From an uncultured Christensenella sp. (lineage in GTDB: Bacteria > Bacillota > Clostridia > Christensenellales > Pumilibacteraceae): 64,000 bases of DNA. The notes beneath the pieces were generated by a model, which worked only from the letters and a program-made list of their open reading frames with translations, had not been told where the DNA came from and did no database searches. Of this stretch, positions 45,354-53,865 are shown piece by piece. The translations under genes and the position numbers were made by a program. Where the stretch lies: positions 26,581-90,580 of the forward strand of contig CAJUBY010000001.1 in the NCBI GenBank assembly GCA_910585055.1, in the 5' to 3' direction. Each line of letters begins with the position of its first letter. Within the stretch, counting starts at the first letter, position 1.

Positions 45354-46556
45354 ATGGCAAAGGCAAAATTTGACAGAAGCAAACCGCACGTCAATATCGG
45401 TACCATCGGTCACGTCGACCACGGCAAAACCACTTTGACCGCGGCGATCACCATGGTTCTTGCGGCTAAAGGTCTGGCGGAGCAAATGCGCTACGACCAA
45501 ATAGATAAAGCGCCGGAAGAGAAGGCGCGCGGAATCACCATCAACACTTCGCACGTCGAGTATCAGACGGAAAACCGTCACTATGCACACGTCGACTGCC
45601 CGGGGCACGCGGACTATGTTAAAAACATGATCACCGGTGCTGCTCAGATGGACGGAGCTATCCTTGTCGTTGCGGCAACCGACGGTGTTATGCCTCAGAC
45701 TCGCGAGCATATCGTTCTTGCGCGTCAGGTCGGCGTTCCTCGTATCGCCGTGTTCATGAACAAGACCGATCAAGTCGACGACGAAGAAATGCTCGATCTC
45801 GTCGATATGGAAGTGCGCGAACTGCTTTCCAAGTACGGTTTCGACGGCGACGGCGCGCCCGTTATCCGCGGTTCCGCGCTCAAAGCGCTCGAAGCTGCAC
45901 AGTCCGGCAAAGCGGACGATCCTGCCTGCAACTGCATCATGGAACTTATGGCTGCAGTAGACAGCTATATTCCCACTCCCGAACGCGACGTGGATAAGCC
46001 CTTCCTTATGCCTGTCGAAGATATCTTTACTATCACGGGTCGCGGTACCGTTGCGACCGGCCGTGTCGAACGCGGTGCTATAAAAGTCGGCGATCCCGTA
46101 GAAATTGTCGGTATCAGAGCTACAAAGAGTTCGGTCGTTACCGGTATAGAAATGTTCCGTAAAACGCTCGATTCCGCTCAGTCCGGCGACAACGCAGGTA
46201 TCTTGCTCCGCGGCGTCGACCGTAAAGACATCGAGCGCGGACAGGTCATTGCGAAACCCGGTTCGATCACACCGCACACCGAGTTCAAAGCAGAGGTGTA
46301 CGTTTTGAAGAAAGAAGAAGGCGGCCGTCACACTCCGTTCTTTAACGGCTACCGTCCGCAGTTCTATTTCCGTACGACAGACGTTACCGGTTTGGTAGAG
46401 CTGCCGAAGGGAATCGAAATGGTCACGCCCGGCGATAACGTAACAATGACCGTTACGCTTATCCACCCGATCGCGGCCGAAAAAGGTCTGCGCTTCGCTA
46501 TCCGTGAAGGCGGCAGAACGGTCGGTTCCGGTGTTGTCACCGAGATCATTAAATAA
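45354..46556 (+). CDS. tuf: Elongation factor Tu
   Basis: The 400-residue GTPase is a canonical EF-Tu: [51 protein letters not shown] and the domain II-III sequence to the C-terminal VVTEIIK. It brings aminoacyl-tRNA to the ribosome. TCGGAGGATATT gives a strong ribosome site. It has its own promoter and a strong terminator. Confidence 0.99.
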   Translation: MAKAKFDRSKPHVNIGTIGHVDHGKTTLTAAITMVLAAKGLAEQMRYDQIDKAPEEKARGITINTSHVEYQTENRHYAHVDCPGHADYVKNMITGAAQMDGAILVVAATDGVMPQTREHIVLARQVGVPRIAVFMNKTDQVDDEEMLDLVDMEVRELLSKYGFDGDGAPVIRGSALKALEAAQSGKADDPACNCIMELMAAVDSYIPTPERDVDKPFLMPVEDIFTITGRGTVATGRVERGAIKVGDPVEIVGIRATKSSVVTGIEMFRKTLDSAQSGDNAGILLRGVDRKDIERGQVIAKPGSITPHTEFKAEVYVLKKEEGGRHTPFFNGYRPQFYFRTTDVTGLVELPKGIEMVTPGDNVTMTVTLIHPIAAEKGLRFAIREGGRTVGSGVVTEIIK

Positions 46557-46581
46557 TATAGCTTGATTAAAAACAAAGAGA

Positions 46582-46610
46582 ACGATCTTTCGATGAAAGG
46601 TCGTTTTTTT
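46582..46610 (+). terminator. Terminator of tuf
   Basis: 10 bp stem ACGATCTTTC / GAAAGGTCGT (one G-U pair), three-base loop, seven-T tail. Confidence 0.9.
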
Positions 46611-46948
46611 GTGTAAAAATTTTTGGGGCTGTATAAGTGTTTGATCGAGATCTTATTTCGGCGGATCGATATTTCGGCTAATGATCGAATAAATGAAATG
46701 TTAAAAAATAAATTTCATTAATAGTTTTAGTCTGTTATATATGTTCGTAACGCGTATTCCGTAAATACGGGCGGTCCTACGGTAAGCAATGTAATAACCA
46801 TACAAATATACGATGTCGGAACGACGGCGGAAATATTATTGCCGAACGTAGACGCCCAATAAATAAACGAAAAAGACAGTTACGGAAACAACTTCCTATA
46901 GTGAATTAAAAAAACGAATTTATATTTGTCGCACTTTCGGGCGAGGAT
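46611..46948. other. Gap after tuf without a recognised gene
   Basis: 338 AT-rich bases with no coding frame. The strong terminator at 46949-46983 has no plus-strand gene in front of it, which leaves room for a small RNA here, but no promoter with good match was identified. Confidence 0.4.
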
Positions 46949-46983
46949 AAAAGCTCTCGAACAATTTGTTCGAGAGCTTTTTT
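46949..46983 (+). terminator. Strong terminator-like hairpin without an upstream gene
   Basis: Stem AAAGCTCTCGAAC / GTTCGAGAGCTTT with a short AT-rich loop and a six-T tail on the plus strand; the minus strand tail (TTTTATCC) is weaker. On the minus strand it follows the decayed GNAT gene ending at 47017, so it may have served that gene. Confidence 0.7.
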
Positions 46984-47016
46984 ACACATAAAGACGTTAT
47001 TAAGATATATTGAATT

Positions 47017-47850
47017 TTACTTAACAAAAGTAAACACTTCCGAAGACTTTTTCATGCCGATATTATAATAAAAAGCTTATTCCGAAATTACGATCTTTTG
47101 GCACCTTGCTTTCTCGCACGGTTCAATGCTTCGTAAACAACGGATGCTCCAAGCCCTTTTTTGCGATGTTCGGGAACGATTGCAACGGGTTTGATATACG
47201 CAGTTTCACCGCCGCGATTCCACGCTCCGCAATGAGCAACGTAATCTCCGTCTTTAATTACGAACGTTTTAATATATTCTTTAATTTGCAGTTGTTTTTC
47301 AACTTCGGCAATTACCTCGTTATGCGTTTGCGGCATAACGTCGTTATAAAAGCCGCGGTGTATCACTAACCGCCGTTGCCGGTCGTCGATTTGTGCATTC
47401 GGTTTATTGACAGAAAATCCCGTGGGAAGCCGATAGGAAAGATCTTGAGTAAATCAATAGCCAAAACACTTTCCGAATCTTGTTTTTTGTAACCCAAGTC
47501 ATCGAGCAATTTACAAAGCGCAATATCATTTAGGTTTACTTTATTTGTCGGTGTGTCGTCGACGTAGATCATATGGCCTATCATATGCAGCAAAAGTTTT
47601 TCGTCGGAAAAAGAATGCAGAGTATACCAACGGTTTTGATAACAGGTATCGAATAGTGCGGTGCCGACGATCGTATTGCCGTTAACCCTGAAAAGAACGA
47701 TTTTAGACAACATTTCAACATCAAGGCATGGGTGCCATCATCCGGTCATAGCACCCTCAATGAAAATGCTCGTTAAAGCCGCATTCGGCGTTATACGAAG
47801 CAATTTGCGGATTTCCTTATACCGATCATTAAAGAGTTCGTGTGTTTAAT
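47017..47850 (-). pseudogene. Decayed two-part GNAT acetyltransferase gene
   Basis: Minus-strand translation gives collinear fragments: HELFNDRYKEIRKLL...IFIEGAMTG, an in-frame TGA, WHPCLDVEMLSKIVLFRVNG to FLSINRMHKSTTGNGG (stop), then a shifted frame LVIHRGFYNDVMPQTHNEVI with the acetyl-CoA motif VAIVPEHRKKGLGASVVYEA, and after a second shift FYYNIGMKKSSEVFTFVK with a terminal TAA. So one nonsense codon and at least two frameshifts split a protein of about 270 residues. The remaining pieces are still well conserved, which points to recent loss. Confidence 0.75.
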
Positions 47851-48185
47851 GACTTTCGATTGAATACATCGGTACACTTTTTATTAAATTAGTATTTATC
47901 TCGGATGATTAAATCATGAAGATAAAAGAATTTCAACCATCGAATTTGGTAAGAAATTTTAAGCATATCACTATCTTACCGAGCTATCGGCGGCATAGTT
48001 CGTCCGCGAAAAAAAGACAATATAAAAGGCGTGGCGTGAAGTCTCGCCTGATTCTCTTTCTTCTGCGGATCACCTGAAAGTTTCTACGAGAACTAAAACC
48101 GAACGGTATTTTTTTGTACGGTTGTTATACACATTATTCGAATTGTATAAATAAACCCGAATAAAACAGTTGAAAATTGCAGCAT
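47851..48185. other. Gap without a recognised gene
   Basis: About 335 bases between the start of the decayed GNAT gene and the MATE terminator. It has a TTATACACA motif near 48124 and a short GGCGTGGCGTGAAG segment, but no reading frame, RNA family or repeat that I can name. Confidence 0.4.
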
Positions 48186-48212
48186 AAAAAAGACCGCTTT
48201 GTTGACGGTCTT
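48186..48212 (-). terminator. Terminator of the MATE gene
   Basis: On the minus strand AAGACCG / CGGTCTT with a nine-base loop and six-T tail, 25 bases after the MATE stop. Confidence 0.85.
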
Positions 48213-48236
48213 GCGGATTTTATGCAGATCTTTGTA

Positions 48237-49673
48237 TCATCTGTTTGTAAACGGTACTTGAGACGGGTTGGGAAGTTGTATGGTCTTGATATCTTTTCCG
48301 AAGAACGGTATGTATTTTTTTATGACCGTAAGAAATGCGGGGATCAGTACGAAATTGGCGCCTACCCAGGCTATGCCGTTACACAGGCATATTACCGTAA
48401 AACTTGCGAAATGCATTGCGAGCAACGATATAAAGACGCGCATCATAACTTCCGCCGCGCCGGACACCAACGCGATAGCGCCGCGTCCCATGCCCTGCAG
48501 AGCGCTACGCGAAATACAGAGCGTGCCGAGAAATATATAAAGACCCGAATTGAAAGCCAGGTATTTGAATGCGTAGTTGAACAGCGCTTCCGATCTGTCG
48601 GCTTCCGAGATAAAGAGCATTACGAGCGGACGGTGCATCCCCAACGCAACTGCGCAAAGCGCCAACGATATACAGATACAAAACACCGTAAATTGCCTGA
48701 TTCCCGTACGGATCCGATCGTAACGTTTCGCACCGAAGTTCTGTCCGACAAATACGGCTATAGCCGCGCCGGAATTGTTGAGTATGCTGGTCGCTAGCCC
48801 GTCGATCTTGGTAGCCGCGACGTATGCGGTTACGGCGAGCGGTTCCATAGTGTTGAGCGCGGTCTGACCGAATATAAGACCTATGGAAATTACGGATGAC
48901 TGAAGACCCATCGGCAAGCCGAGTTTTAAGTGCGTGCCGTAGTTTTTTATTTCCGGTTTAAAGTGTTTGGGATTAAGTCTCAGCTCGGGATAGCGCTTCC
49001 AAAGATAAATAAAAGTGAGGACCGCGGATATACCGTTTACCATTACGGTTGCGATAGCCGCGCCGCGCACGCCCATGCCCAGGGCTATAACGAACAGACT
49101 GTCCAGTCCTGCGTTGAGAACGCACGACATCATAAGAAAGTACAGCGGCACACGCGAATCGCCTATGGCACGGAGCGTTGCGCCGAAAAGATTGGAAAAC
49201 GCCGATAACAGCATACCGGCAAATATAACGGTTATGTATTCGAGTGCGTACGGCAAAAATTCCGGCTTGGTATTCATAGCTACCAGCATAGGTTTTGCTA
49301 CCGAAAGCGCCACGACAGTCATGACTATAACGATTCCGAAAGTCAGTATAATCCCGGTAGCGAAAGAACGCCGCATGCCTTCCGCATCGTGAGCGCCGCG
49401 TTTTTGACTGACTATAACTGAAAATCCCGACGCAAGACCGCTGACAAACCCCAGTATCATGTACGACACCGATCCGGTAGACCCGACACCCGTAAGCGCA
49501 TCGGCGCCGAGAGCTTGACCTACGATCACCGTATCTACCAAGGAGTATAGCTGCTGTACGAAAATACCGATCACCATGGGCAACATAAAAACGAGTATGC
49601 ATTTAAGCGGTTTGCCCGAAGTAAGATCCATTGCTGTATTGTGAGGTTTAGCCGTTGAGTTTGGGGGTTTCAT
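48237..49673 (-). CDS. MATE family efflux transporter
   Basis: The 478-residue membrane protein has twelve helices and the MATE duplication: GKPLKCILVFMLPMVIGIFVQQLYSLVDTVIVGQALGADALTGVG at the start and IDGLATSILNNSGAAIAVFVGQNFGAKRYDRI in the second half. It exports cationic drugs or metabolites using an Na or proton gradient; the substrate cannot be predicted. The ATG has no ribosome site and the -10 box of a good promoter lies nine bases upstream, so the mRNA is probably leaderless or nearly so. Confidence 0.93.
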   Translation of the reverse strand: MKPPNSTAKPHNTAMDLTSGKPLKCILVFMLPMVIGIFVQQLYSLVDTVIVGQALGADALTGVGSTGSVSYMILGFVSGLASGFSVIVSQKRGAHDAEGMRRSFATGIILTFGIVIVMTVVALSVAKPMLVAMNTKPEFLPYALEYITVIFAGMLLSAFSNLFGATLRAIGDSRVPLYFLMMSCVLNAGLDSLFVIALGMGVRGAAIATVMVNGISAVLTFIYLWKRYPELRLNPKHFKPEIKNYGTHLKLGLPMGLQSSVISIGLIFGQTALNTMEPLAVTAYVAATKIDGLATSILNNSGAAIAVFVGQNFGAKRYDRIRTGIRQFTVFCICISLALCAVALGMHRPLVMLFISEADRSEALFNYAFKYLAFNSGLYIFLGTLCISRSALQGMGRGAIALVSGAAEVMMRVFISLLAMHFASFTVICLCNGIAWVGANFVLIPAFLTVIKKYIPFFGKDIKTIQLPNPSQVPFTNR

Positions 49674-49682
49674 AGTTTAAAT

Positions 49683-49711
49683 GTTATAGCACCTTTATAA
49701 TTCAAAGTCAA
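49683..49711 (-). promoter_or_regulatory. Promoter of the MATE gene
   Basis: TTGACT-N17-TATAAC on the minus strand, leaving only nine bases between the -10 box and the ATG. Confidence 0.7.
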
Positions 49712-49781
49712 CGAATTTAACGAAGTAAAATCGACAATTTTCAAATATTTTTTTCGAAAGATCCGTCACCGATCGCCACGT

Positions 49782-49813
49782 AAAACCGCTCGGATATCAA
49801 CATATTCGAGCGG
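49782..49813 (-). terminator. Terminator of ribU
   Basis: On the minus strand CCGCTCG / CGAGCGG with a 14-base loop and TTTTAC tail, about 140 bases past the ribU stop. Confidence 0.6.
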
Positions 49814-49954
49814 CGGAAAAAATGTGATTTATATTGCAATAAATACCGTCAGACAGTACGGATAAGATCCGGATCCGATCAATTTCGGTCATTTATCACG
49901 ACTATTTAAGTGTAACGGATCTCGGGTTCGGTAGTTTCGTTTGATATGAGTATA

Positions 49955-50725
49955 TCAGTCGAAAACGAAAAATCTCAACAGCGCAAAAACGGTCAACAGA
50001 ACGAGGACCGTTGCGGCGGTAATTATAAATGCGGTGTTGATCCTCTTTTCGGTTTTTACGTTTCTGTCCGGCTTTCCGTAAATTTTACGGTTTACCGAAT
50101 TGATAAGACGGGATATCCGTTTGTACACCAACAGCGTAACGATGACTGCGACAGTACAGCGGAGAAGATTAAAAGGCAATACCGACACCCACAGATAAAA
50201 CGTGTAAAAAGTTTCCCGTGTGCAGGAAGGGAACAGCGGCTTCATCATCTGAATGAGCGGAGTCCAATTGCCGCCGAAAAAAACGCGGACATAGAACGGG
50301 ACGAGAACTACCCTATTGAATACGAGTGCAACGCATATTAATGAGGCTGAGCCTATCGCCATTGCTGCAAGAGCGCCCTTAAATGTTCGGTGTTTTTTGT
50401 AGATGATCCCTGCGGTCACGGCGAACGCACACGAAGTGACAAGATCGGAAAGTTCTCCGACGAACATGGTGGACGTGCCTTTTATAACCAATTTTATAAG
50501 GATCTCCACGACGGTGATCGCCGCACCCGATAACGGTCCGAGCGTAAAAGACCCGATCAATATCGGTATATCCGAAAGCTTGAATTCCAAAAACCCGGGG
50601 AACGCAAACGGTATGGAAAAATTCAGTATGTATAAAATTCCGGCGAGCGTCGAAAACATTGCGATAAACGCAATATGTGCGGAACTTATCCCTTTATGTT
50701 CCTTTTGTACCGATACGTTGTCCAT
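49955..50725 (-). CDS. ribU: Riboflavin ECF transporter substrate-binding protein RibU
   Basis: The 256-residue membrane protein has the S-component pattern of RibU: AFIAMFSTLAGILYILNFSIPFAFPGFLEFKLSDIPILIGSFTLGPLSGAAITVVEILIK, then GELSDLVTSCAFAVTAGIIY and six helices in all. It binds riboflavin outside and needs the shared EcfAA'T energising module, which is not in the window. A C-terminal extension adds an extra hydrophobic helix (INTAFIITAATVLVLLTVFALL). The FMN riboswitch in the leader confirms the substrate assignment. Confidence 0.93.
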   Translation of the reverse strand: MDNVSVQKEHKGISSAHIAFIAMFSTLAGILYILNFSIPFAFPGFLEFKLSDIPILIGSFTLGPLSGAAITVVEILIKLVIKGTSTMFVGELSDLVTSCAFAVTAGIIYKKHRTFKGALAAMAIGSASLICVALVFNRVVLVPFYVRVFFGGNWTPLIQMMKPLFPSCTRETFYTFYLWVSVLPFNLLRCTVAVIVTLLVYKRISRLINSVNRKIYGKPDRNVKTEKRINTAFIITAATVLVLLTVFALLRFFVFD

Positions 50726-50768
50726 ATTAAAGACCGTCCTTAAAATATTTTAAAGTCGTTCTTCGTAT

Positions 50769-50793
50769 AAAAACGCCCCGAAAACTCGGGGCG
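50769..50793 (-). terminator. Terminator expression platform of the FMN riboswitch
   Basis: On the minus strand CGCCCCGA-GTTT-TCGGGGCG followed by TTTTT, 24 bases after the aptamer and before ribU. FMN binding should favour this terminator and reduce ribU expression. Confidence 0.85.
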
Positions 50794-50816
50794 AAAACAG
50801 CGACACAACTCGCGTC

Positions 50817-50959
50817 CATTCTTTTAACATCCGGACTGTGACCGTCGGTACGGGAATTTCACCCGATCGGGACCGTTTTCAACGCATACTCGATCTTGCG
50901 TTTACGGTCTTAGTAGACTATGACTACCGGTGGGGATTTTCGCCCCGCCCCAAAGAATG
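50817..50959 (-). promoter_or_regulatory. FMN riboswitch (RFN element)
   Basis: On the minus strand the conserved blocks appear in order: GGGGCGGGGCGAAAATCCCC, ACCGGTAGTCATAGTC, GATCGGGTGAAATTCCCG, TACCGACGGTCACAGTCCGGATG. The closing helix is CATTCTTT / AAAGAATG. It senses flavin mononucleotide and controls ribU by transcription termination. Confidence 0.95.
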
Positions 50960-51075
50960 ACTTTAATTTCGGTATTATTATAAGACCGTTTAACGGCGCT
51001 GTCAAGTATTTTTTTGCGGTAAAACAAAACAAACGGTGAATTTTGCGGCGTGTGCGACGGCATACTATATATATC

Positions 51076-52074
51076 ATGTTATATATCGACAGACACGGAG
51101 ATGCGGCGGAAGCGCTGTTGGGCGCGCTGTCCGGCGCCGATTATGTCGCGCGGCTTGAGCGCGGACTTTCCGATTCGCTCGGAAAAAATGTCGCTGTGTT
51201 GAATTCATGCGACGCGGCACTACATACTGCGTTATATCTCTGCGGCGTAAACGACGGGGATTATGTGCTTACTCCGACGTTCACGTTTTATTCTTACGTT
51301 GCGACGGTCGCGCATATGGGCGCGATACCCGTGTTTTTGGACTGCGATCCCAATACGCGCTGCGTATCCGCCGCCGCATTGGAAACGGCTTTGCTCTGGG
51401 CGGATCTTCAGTCCAAACCCCCGAAAGCCGTTATAGCGGACAACGCATTCGGAAGTATAGCGGACTTCGACGTACTGTCGCCGCTGTGCAAGGCGTGGAA
51501 CGTTCCGGTGATCGAACTGTGCTGCGATGCGCTATGCGGAGAGTATAAGGGCAGGCCTTGCGGCGCGAGCGGCGATTACGGCGTGATCGGATTCGATAAG
51601 CGGTTGTTCGGCGGCGGCGCGGCGCTTGTCTGCGGAGACGATGCCGACGAAGCGAAAAAGTTTGCAAGGTTCGAATATTCGGACGGCGAAAATCACGATT
51701 ACAGAATGAACAATTTTGTAGCAGCGCTTGACTGGGCGCAGTTAGGCACGGTTAAAAAAATAGCCGAACGTGCGCGCGCCAATCTCGCCGCGTTATCGTC
51801 GGCGTCGGATAGAGTGGTGCTGCCCGTAAACGGCGATGCCGCGGCATACGCTTTGGTAAAGGCGGCGGATATGATCCCCGAACTGCAGTCGGCGGGATTC
51901 GATGTAAAAAAACCGCCGCCCGTCCATACATTGCCGCAATACGCCGACAGTATGTTTTTCGAACACGAACAGGGCTATCCCGTATGCATGTCCTTTTCCG
52001 ATTGCTGTTTGATCGGCATGGATATGTCTGCGCTGCAACGGCGGCGGCTTATCCGAATGCTTAAATCGCGGTGA
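51076..52074 (+). CDS. DegT/DnrJ-family aminotransferase-like protein
   Basis: The product from the ATG at 51076 has 332 residues. It shows the fold-type I layout of sugar aminotransferases: AVLNSCDAALHTALYLCGVNDGDYVLTPTFTFYSYVATVAHMGAIPVFLDCD, and SGDYGVIGFDKRLFGGGAALV with a Lys in the Schiff-base position. The segment that normally reads VIEDAAQALG is VIELCCDALCG, so the Asp that binds the pyridine nitrogen of PLP is Leu. It may be an inactive or altered enzyme. No sugar-biosynthesis genes lie nearby. No ribosome site precedes the ATG, and a TA-rich -10-like box is very close. Confidence 0.75.
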   Translation: MLYIDRHGDAAEALLGALSGADYVARLERGLSDSLGKNVAVLNSCDAALHTALYLCGVNDGDYVLTPTFTFYSYVATVAHMGAIPVFLDCDPNTRCVSAAALETALLWADLQSKPPKAVIADNAFGSIADFDVLSPLCKAWNVPVIELCCDALCGEYKGRPCGASGDYGVIGFDKRLFGGGAALVCGDDADEAKKFARFEYSDGENHDYRMNNFVAALDWAQLGTVKKIAERARANLAALSSASDRVVLPVNGDAAAYALVKAADMIPELQSAGFDVKKPPPVHTLPQYADSMFFEHEQGYPVCMSFSDCCLIGMDMSALQRRRLIRMLKSR

Positions 52075-52093
52075 CGGTCGCGCAGATAAACGC

Positions 52094-52122
52094 TTGCTAA
52101 AAGATAAGTGTTGTGATACAAT
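52094..52122 (+). promoter_or_regulatory. Promoter of the ACT/UPF0210 operon
   Basis: TTGCTA-N17-TACAAT, 71 bases upstream of the ACT gene. A GCGCCC-GTC-GGGCGC hairpin (52145-52159) lies in the leader. Confidence 0.65.
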
Positions 52123-52193
52123 GTAACAGCAATCGTTACGCGGTGCGCCCGTCGGGCGCCGTGCGTAAATTCGGGATTGTATTACGGCATAAA

Positions 52194-52463
52194 ATGAAAG
52201 CAGTAGTATCGGTCATAGGCAGAGACAGAACGGGCATAATCGCCGCTGTCTCGGGTGCGCTCGCGGAGCGCGGAATAAATATCGAAGATATTTCGCAGAC
52301 CGTCATGCAAAATAATTTTGTCATGATAATGCTTGTCGACACGTCGGGTTCGACGGTCCCGTTCGACAAGATAGGAGAGCAGCTTCAAAAAGCGGCAGAC
52401 GGATTGGGCGTGACGGTACACGTTCAGCACGAAGACCTTTTTAACGCTACTCAACGCGTGTAA
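52194..52463 (+). CDS. ACT domain protein (UPF0237 type)
   Basis: The 89-residue protein is a single ACT domain: MKAVVSVIGRDRTGIIAAVSGALAERGINIEDISQTVMQNNFVMIMLVD. ACT domains bind amino acids and regulate enzymes. It is almost always found just before a UPF0210 gene, as here (21 bases). Start at 52194 matches the family's usual N-terminus, though the ribosome site is weak. Confidence 0.92.
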   Translation: MKAVVSVIGRDRTGIIAAVSGALAERGINIEDISQTVMQNNFVMIMLVDTSGSTVPFDKIGEQLQKAADGLGVTVHVQHEDLFNATQRV

Positions 52464-52484
52464 CGCACGGCGCAGGTATTATCG

Positions 52485-53837
52485 ATGTTTACCGAAAACG
52501 AAATTCTCGAAACCATAGATATGCTCGATAACCGGCATTTGGACGTGCGCACGGTTACAGCATCGCTGTCGCTGTTGGATTGTATAGATCCGTCTGCGAA
52601 AAAATGCGCGGAAAAGGTATACGATAAGATAGTTCGCGTTTGCGCGCGGCTTGTCCCTGTCTGCGAAAGTCTGTCGGCGCGGTACGGAGTGAAGATAGTA
52701 AATAAACGGATAGCGGTAACGCCCGTATCGGTGATAGGTGCGGCGAGCGGCGGATTTACGGAACTTGCGCATGCGCTCGACCGCGCAGGCAAGGCATTGG
52801 GCGTAGATTTTGTCGGCGGTTATTCCGCGCTCGTTCAAAAAGGCGCGACCGATGCGGAAAATGCGTTTTTGGACACTATACCGCAGGCGCTTACCGAAAC
52901 AGATATAGTATGTTCCTCTGTGAACGTCGCGTCCAGTAAGTGCGGTATTAATCTCGACGCGGTGGGCAAGCTCGGGAAACTGATAAAAGAGCTTGCGTAC
53001 AATACTCGCAACAATAATTCTTTCGGGTGCGGTAAGCTTGTCGTGTTTTGCAACGCGGTGGACGACAATCCGTTTATGGCAGGCGCTTTTGCAGGATTAT
53101 CGGAAGGCGAATGTGCTATAAACGTGGGTGTGTCCGGTCCGGGCGTCGTCGAATACGAGATAAACAAACATCCCGACTACGATATAACGCAGATATGCGA
53201 ACTTATAAAACGTACGGCGTTCAAGATAACGCGGCTTGGCGCGCTTATCGGCGGCGAAGCGGCTAAAGAACTGGGACTTGCGCCCGGCATAATCGACTTG
53301 TCGCTGGCGCCAACGCCGGCGGTGGGCGATTCGGTGGCGCGTATTCTCGAAAGCGTAGGGCTTTCTTCCGTCGGCGCGTGCGGTACTACCGCGTGCTTGG
53401 CGCTGCTCAACGACGCGGTTAAAAAGGGCGGCGTTATGGCGGCGAACAGGGTAGGTGGACTTTCGGGCGCGTTCATCCCCGTGTCGGAAGACGCCGGAAT
53501 GATAGAAGCCGCGCGCAGCGGAAAATTGAGCATAGAAAAACTGGAAGCGATGACCGCGGTTTGCTCGGTAGGTCTGGATATGATAGCGGTGCCCGGCGAT
53601 ACCTCGGCGTCGGTCATTTCCGGTATGATCGCCGACGAGTGCGCAATAGGTATGATAAACAATAAAACTACGGCGGTAAGGGTCATTCCGGTATACGGAA
53701 AGACGGTAGGCGAAGAAGTCGATTTCGGCGGACTTTTCGGCACCGCGCCGATCATGCGCGTAAATCCCGGTTCGCCCGACAAATTTATCGGCCGCGGCGG
53801 CATAATTCCGCCGCCGGTGCATTCATACAAAAACTGA
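52485..53837 (+). CDS. UPF0210 (DUF711, PFL-like) family protein
   Basis: The 450-residue protein matches the UPF0210 family over its full length ([85 protein letters not shown]). The fold is related to pyruvate formate-lyase-like barrels but the glycyl-radical site is missing. The biochemical role is unknown; the constant pairing with an ACT protein suggests control by an amino acid. Confidence 0.93.
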   Translation: MFTENEILETIDMLDNRHLDVRTVTASLSLLDCIDPSAKKCAEKVYDKIVRVCARLVPVCESLSARYGVKIVNKRIAVTPVSVIGAASGGFTELAHALDRAGKALGVDFVGGYSALVQKGATDAENAFLDTIPQALTETDIVCSSVNVASSKCGINLDAVGKLGKLIKELAYNTRNNNSFGCGKLVVFCNAVDDNPFMAGAFAGLSEGECAINVGVSGPGVVEYEINKHPDYDITQICELIKRTAFKITRLGALIGGEAAKELGLAPGIIDLSLAPTPAVGDSVARILESVGLSSVGACGTTACLALLNDAVKKGGVMAANRVGGLSGAFIPVSEDAGMIEAARSGKLSIEKLEAMTAVCSVGLDMIAVPGDTSASVISGMIADECAIGMINNKTTAVRVIPVYGKTVGEEVDFGGLFGTAPIMRVNPGSPDKFIGRGGIIPPPVHSYKN

Positions 53838-53865
53838 AATAAAAATAATAAGGAGATAATATATA

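Noticed and set aside
45165..46466. Minus-strand frame of 433 codons opposite tuf
   Set aside because: Shadow of the strongly biased tuf gene, which is certain.
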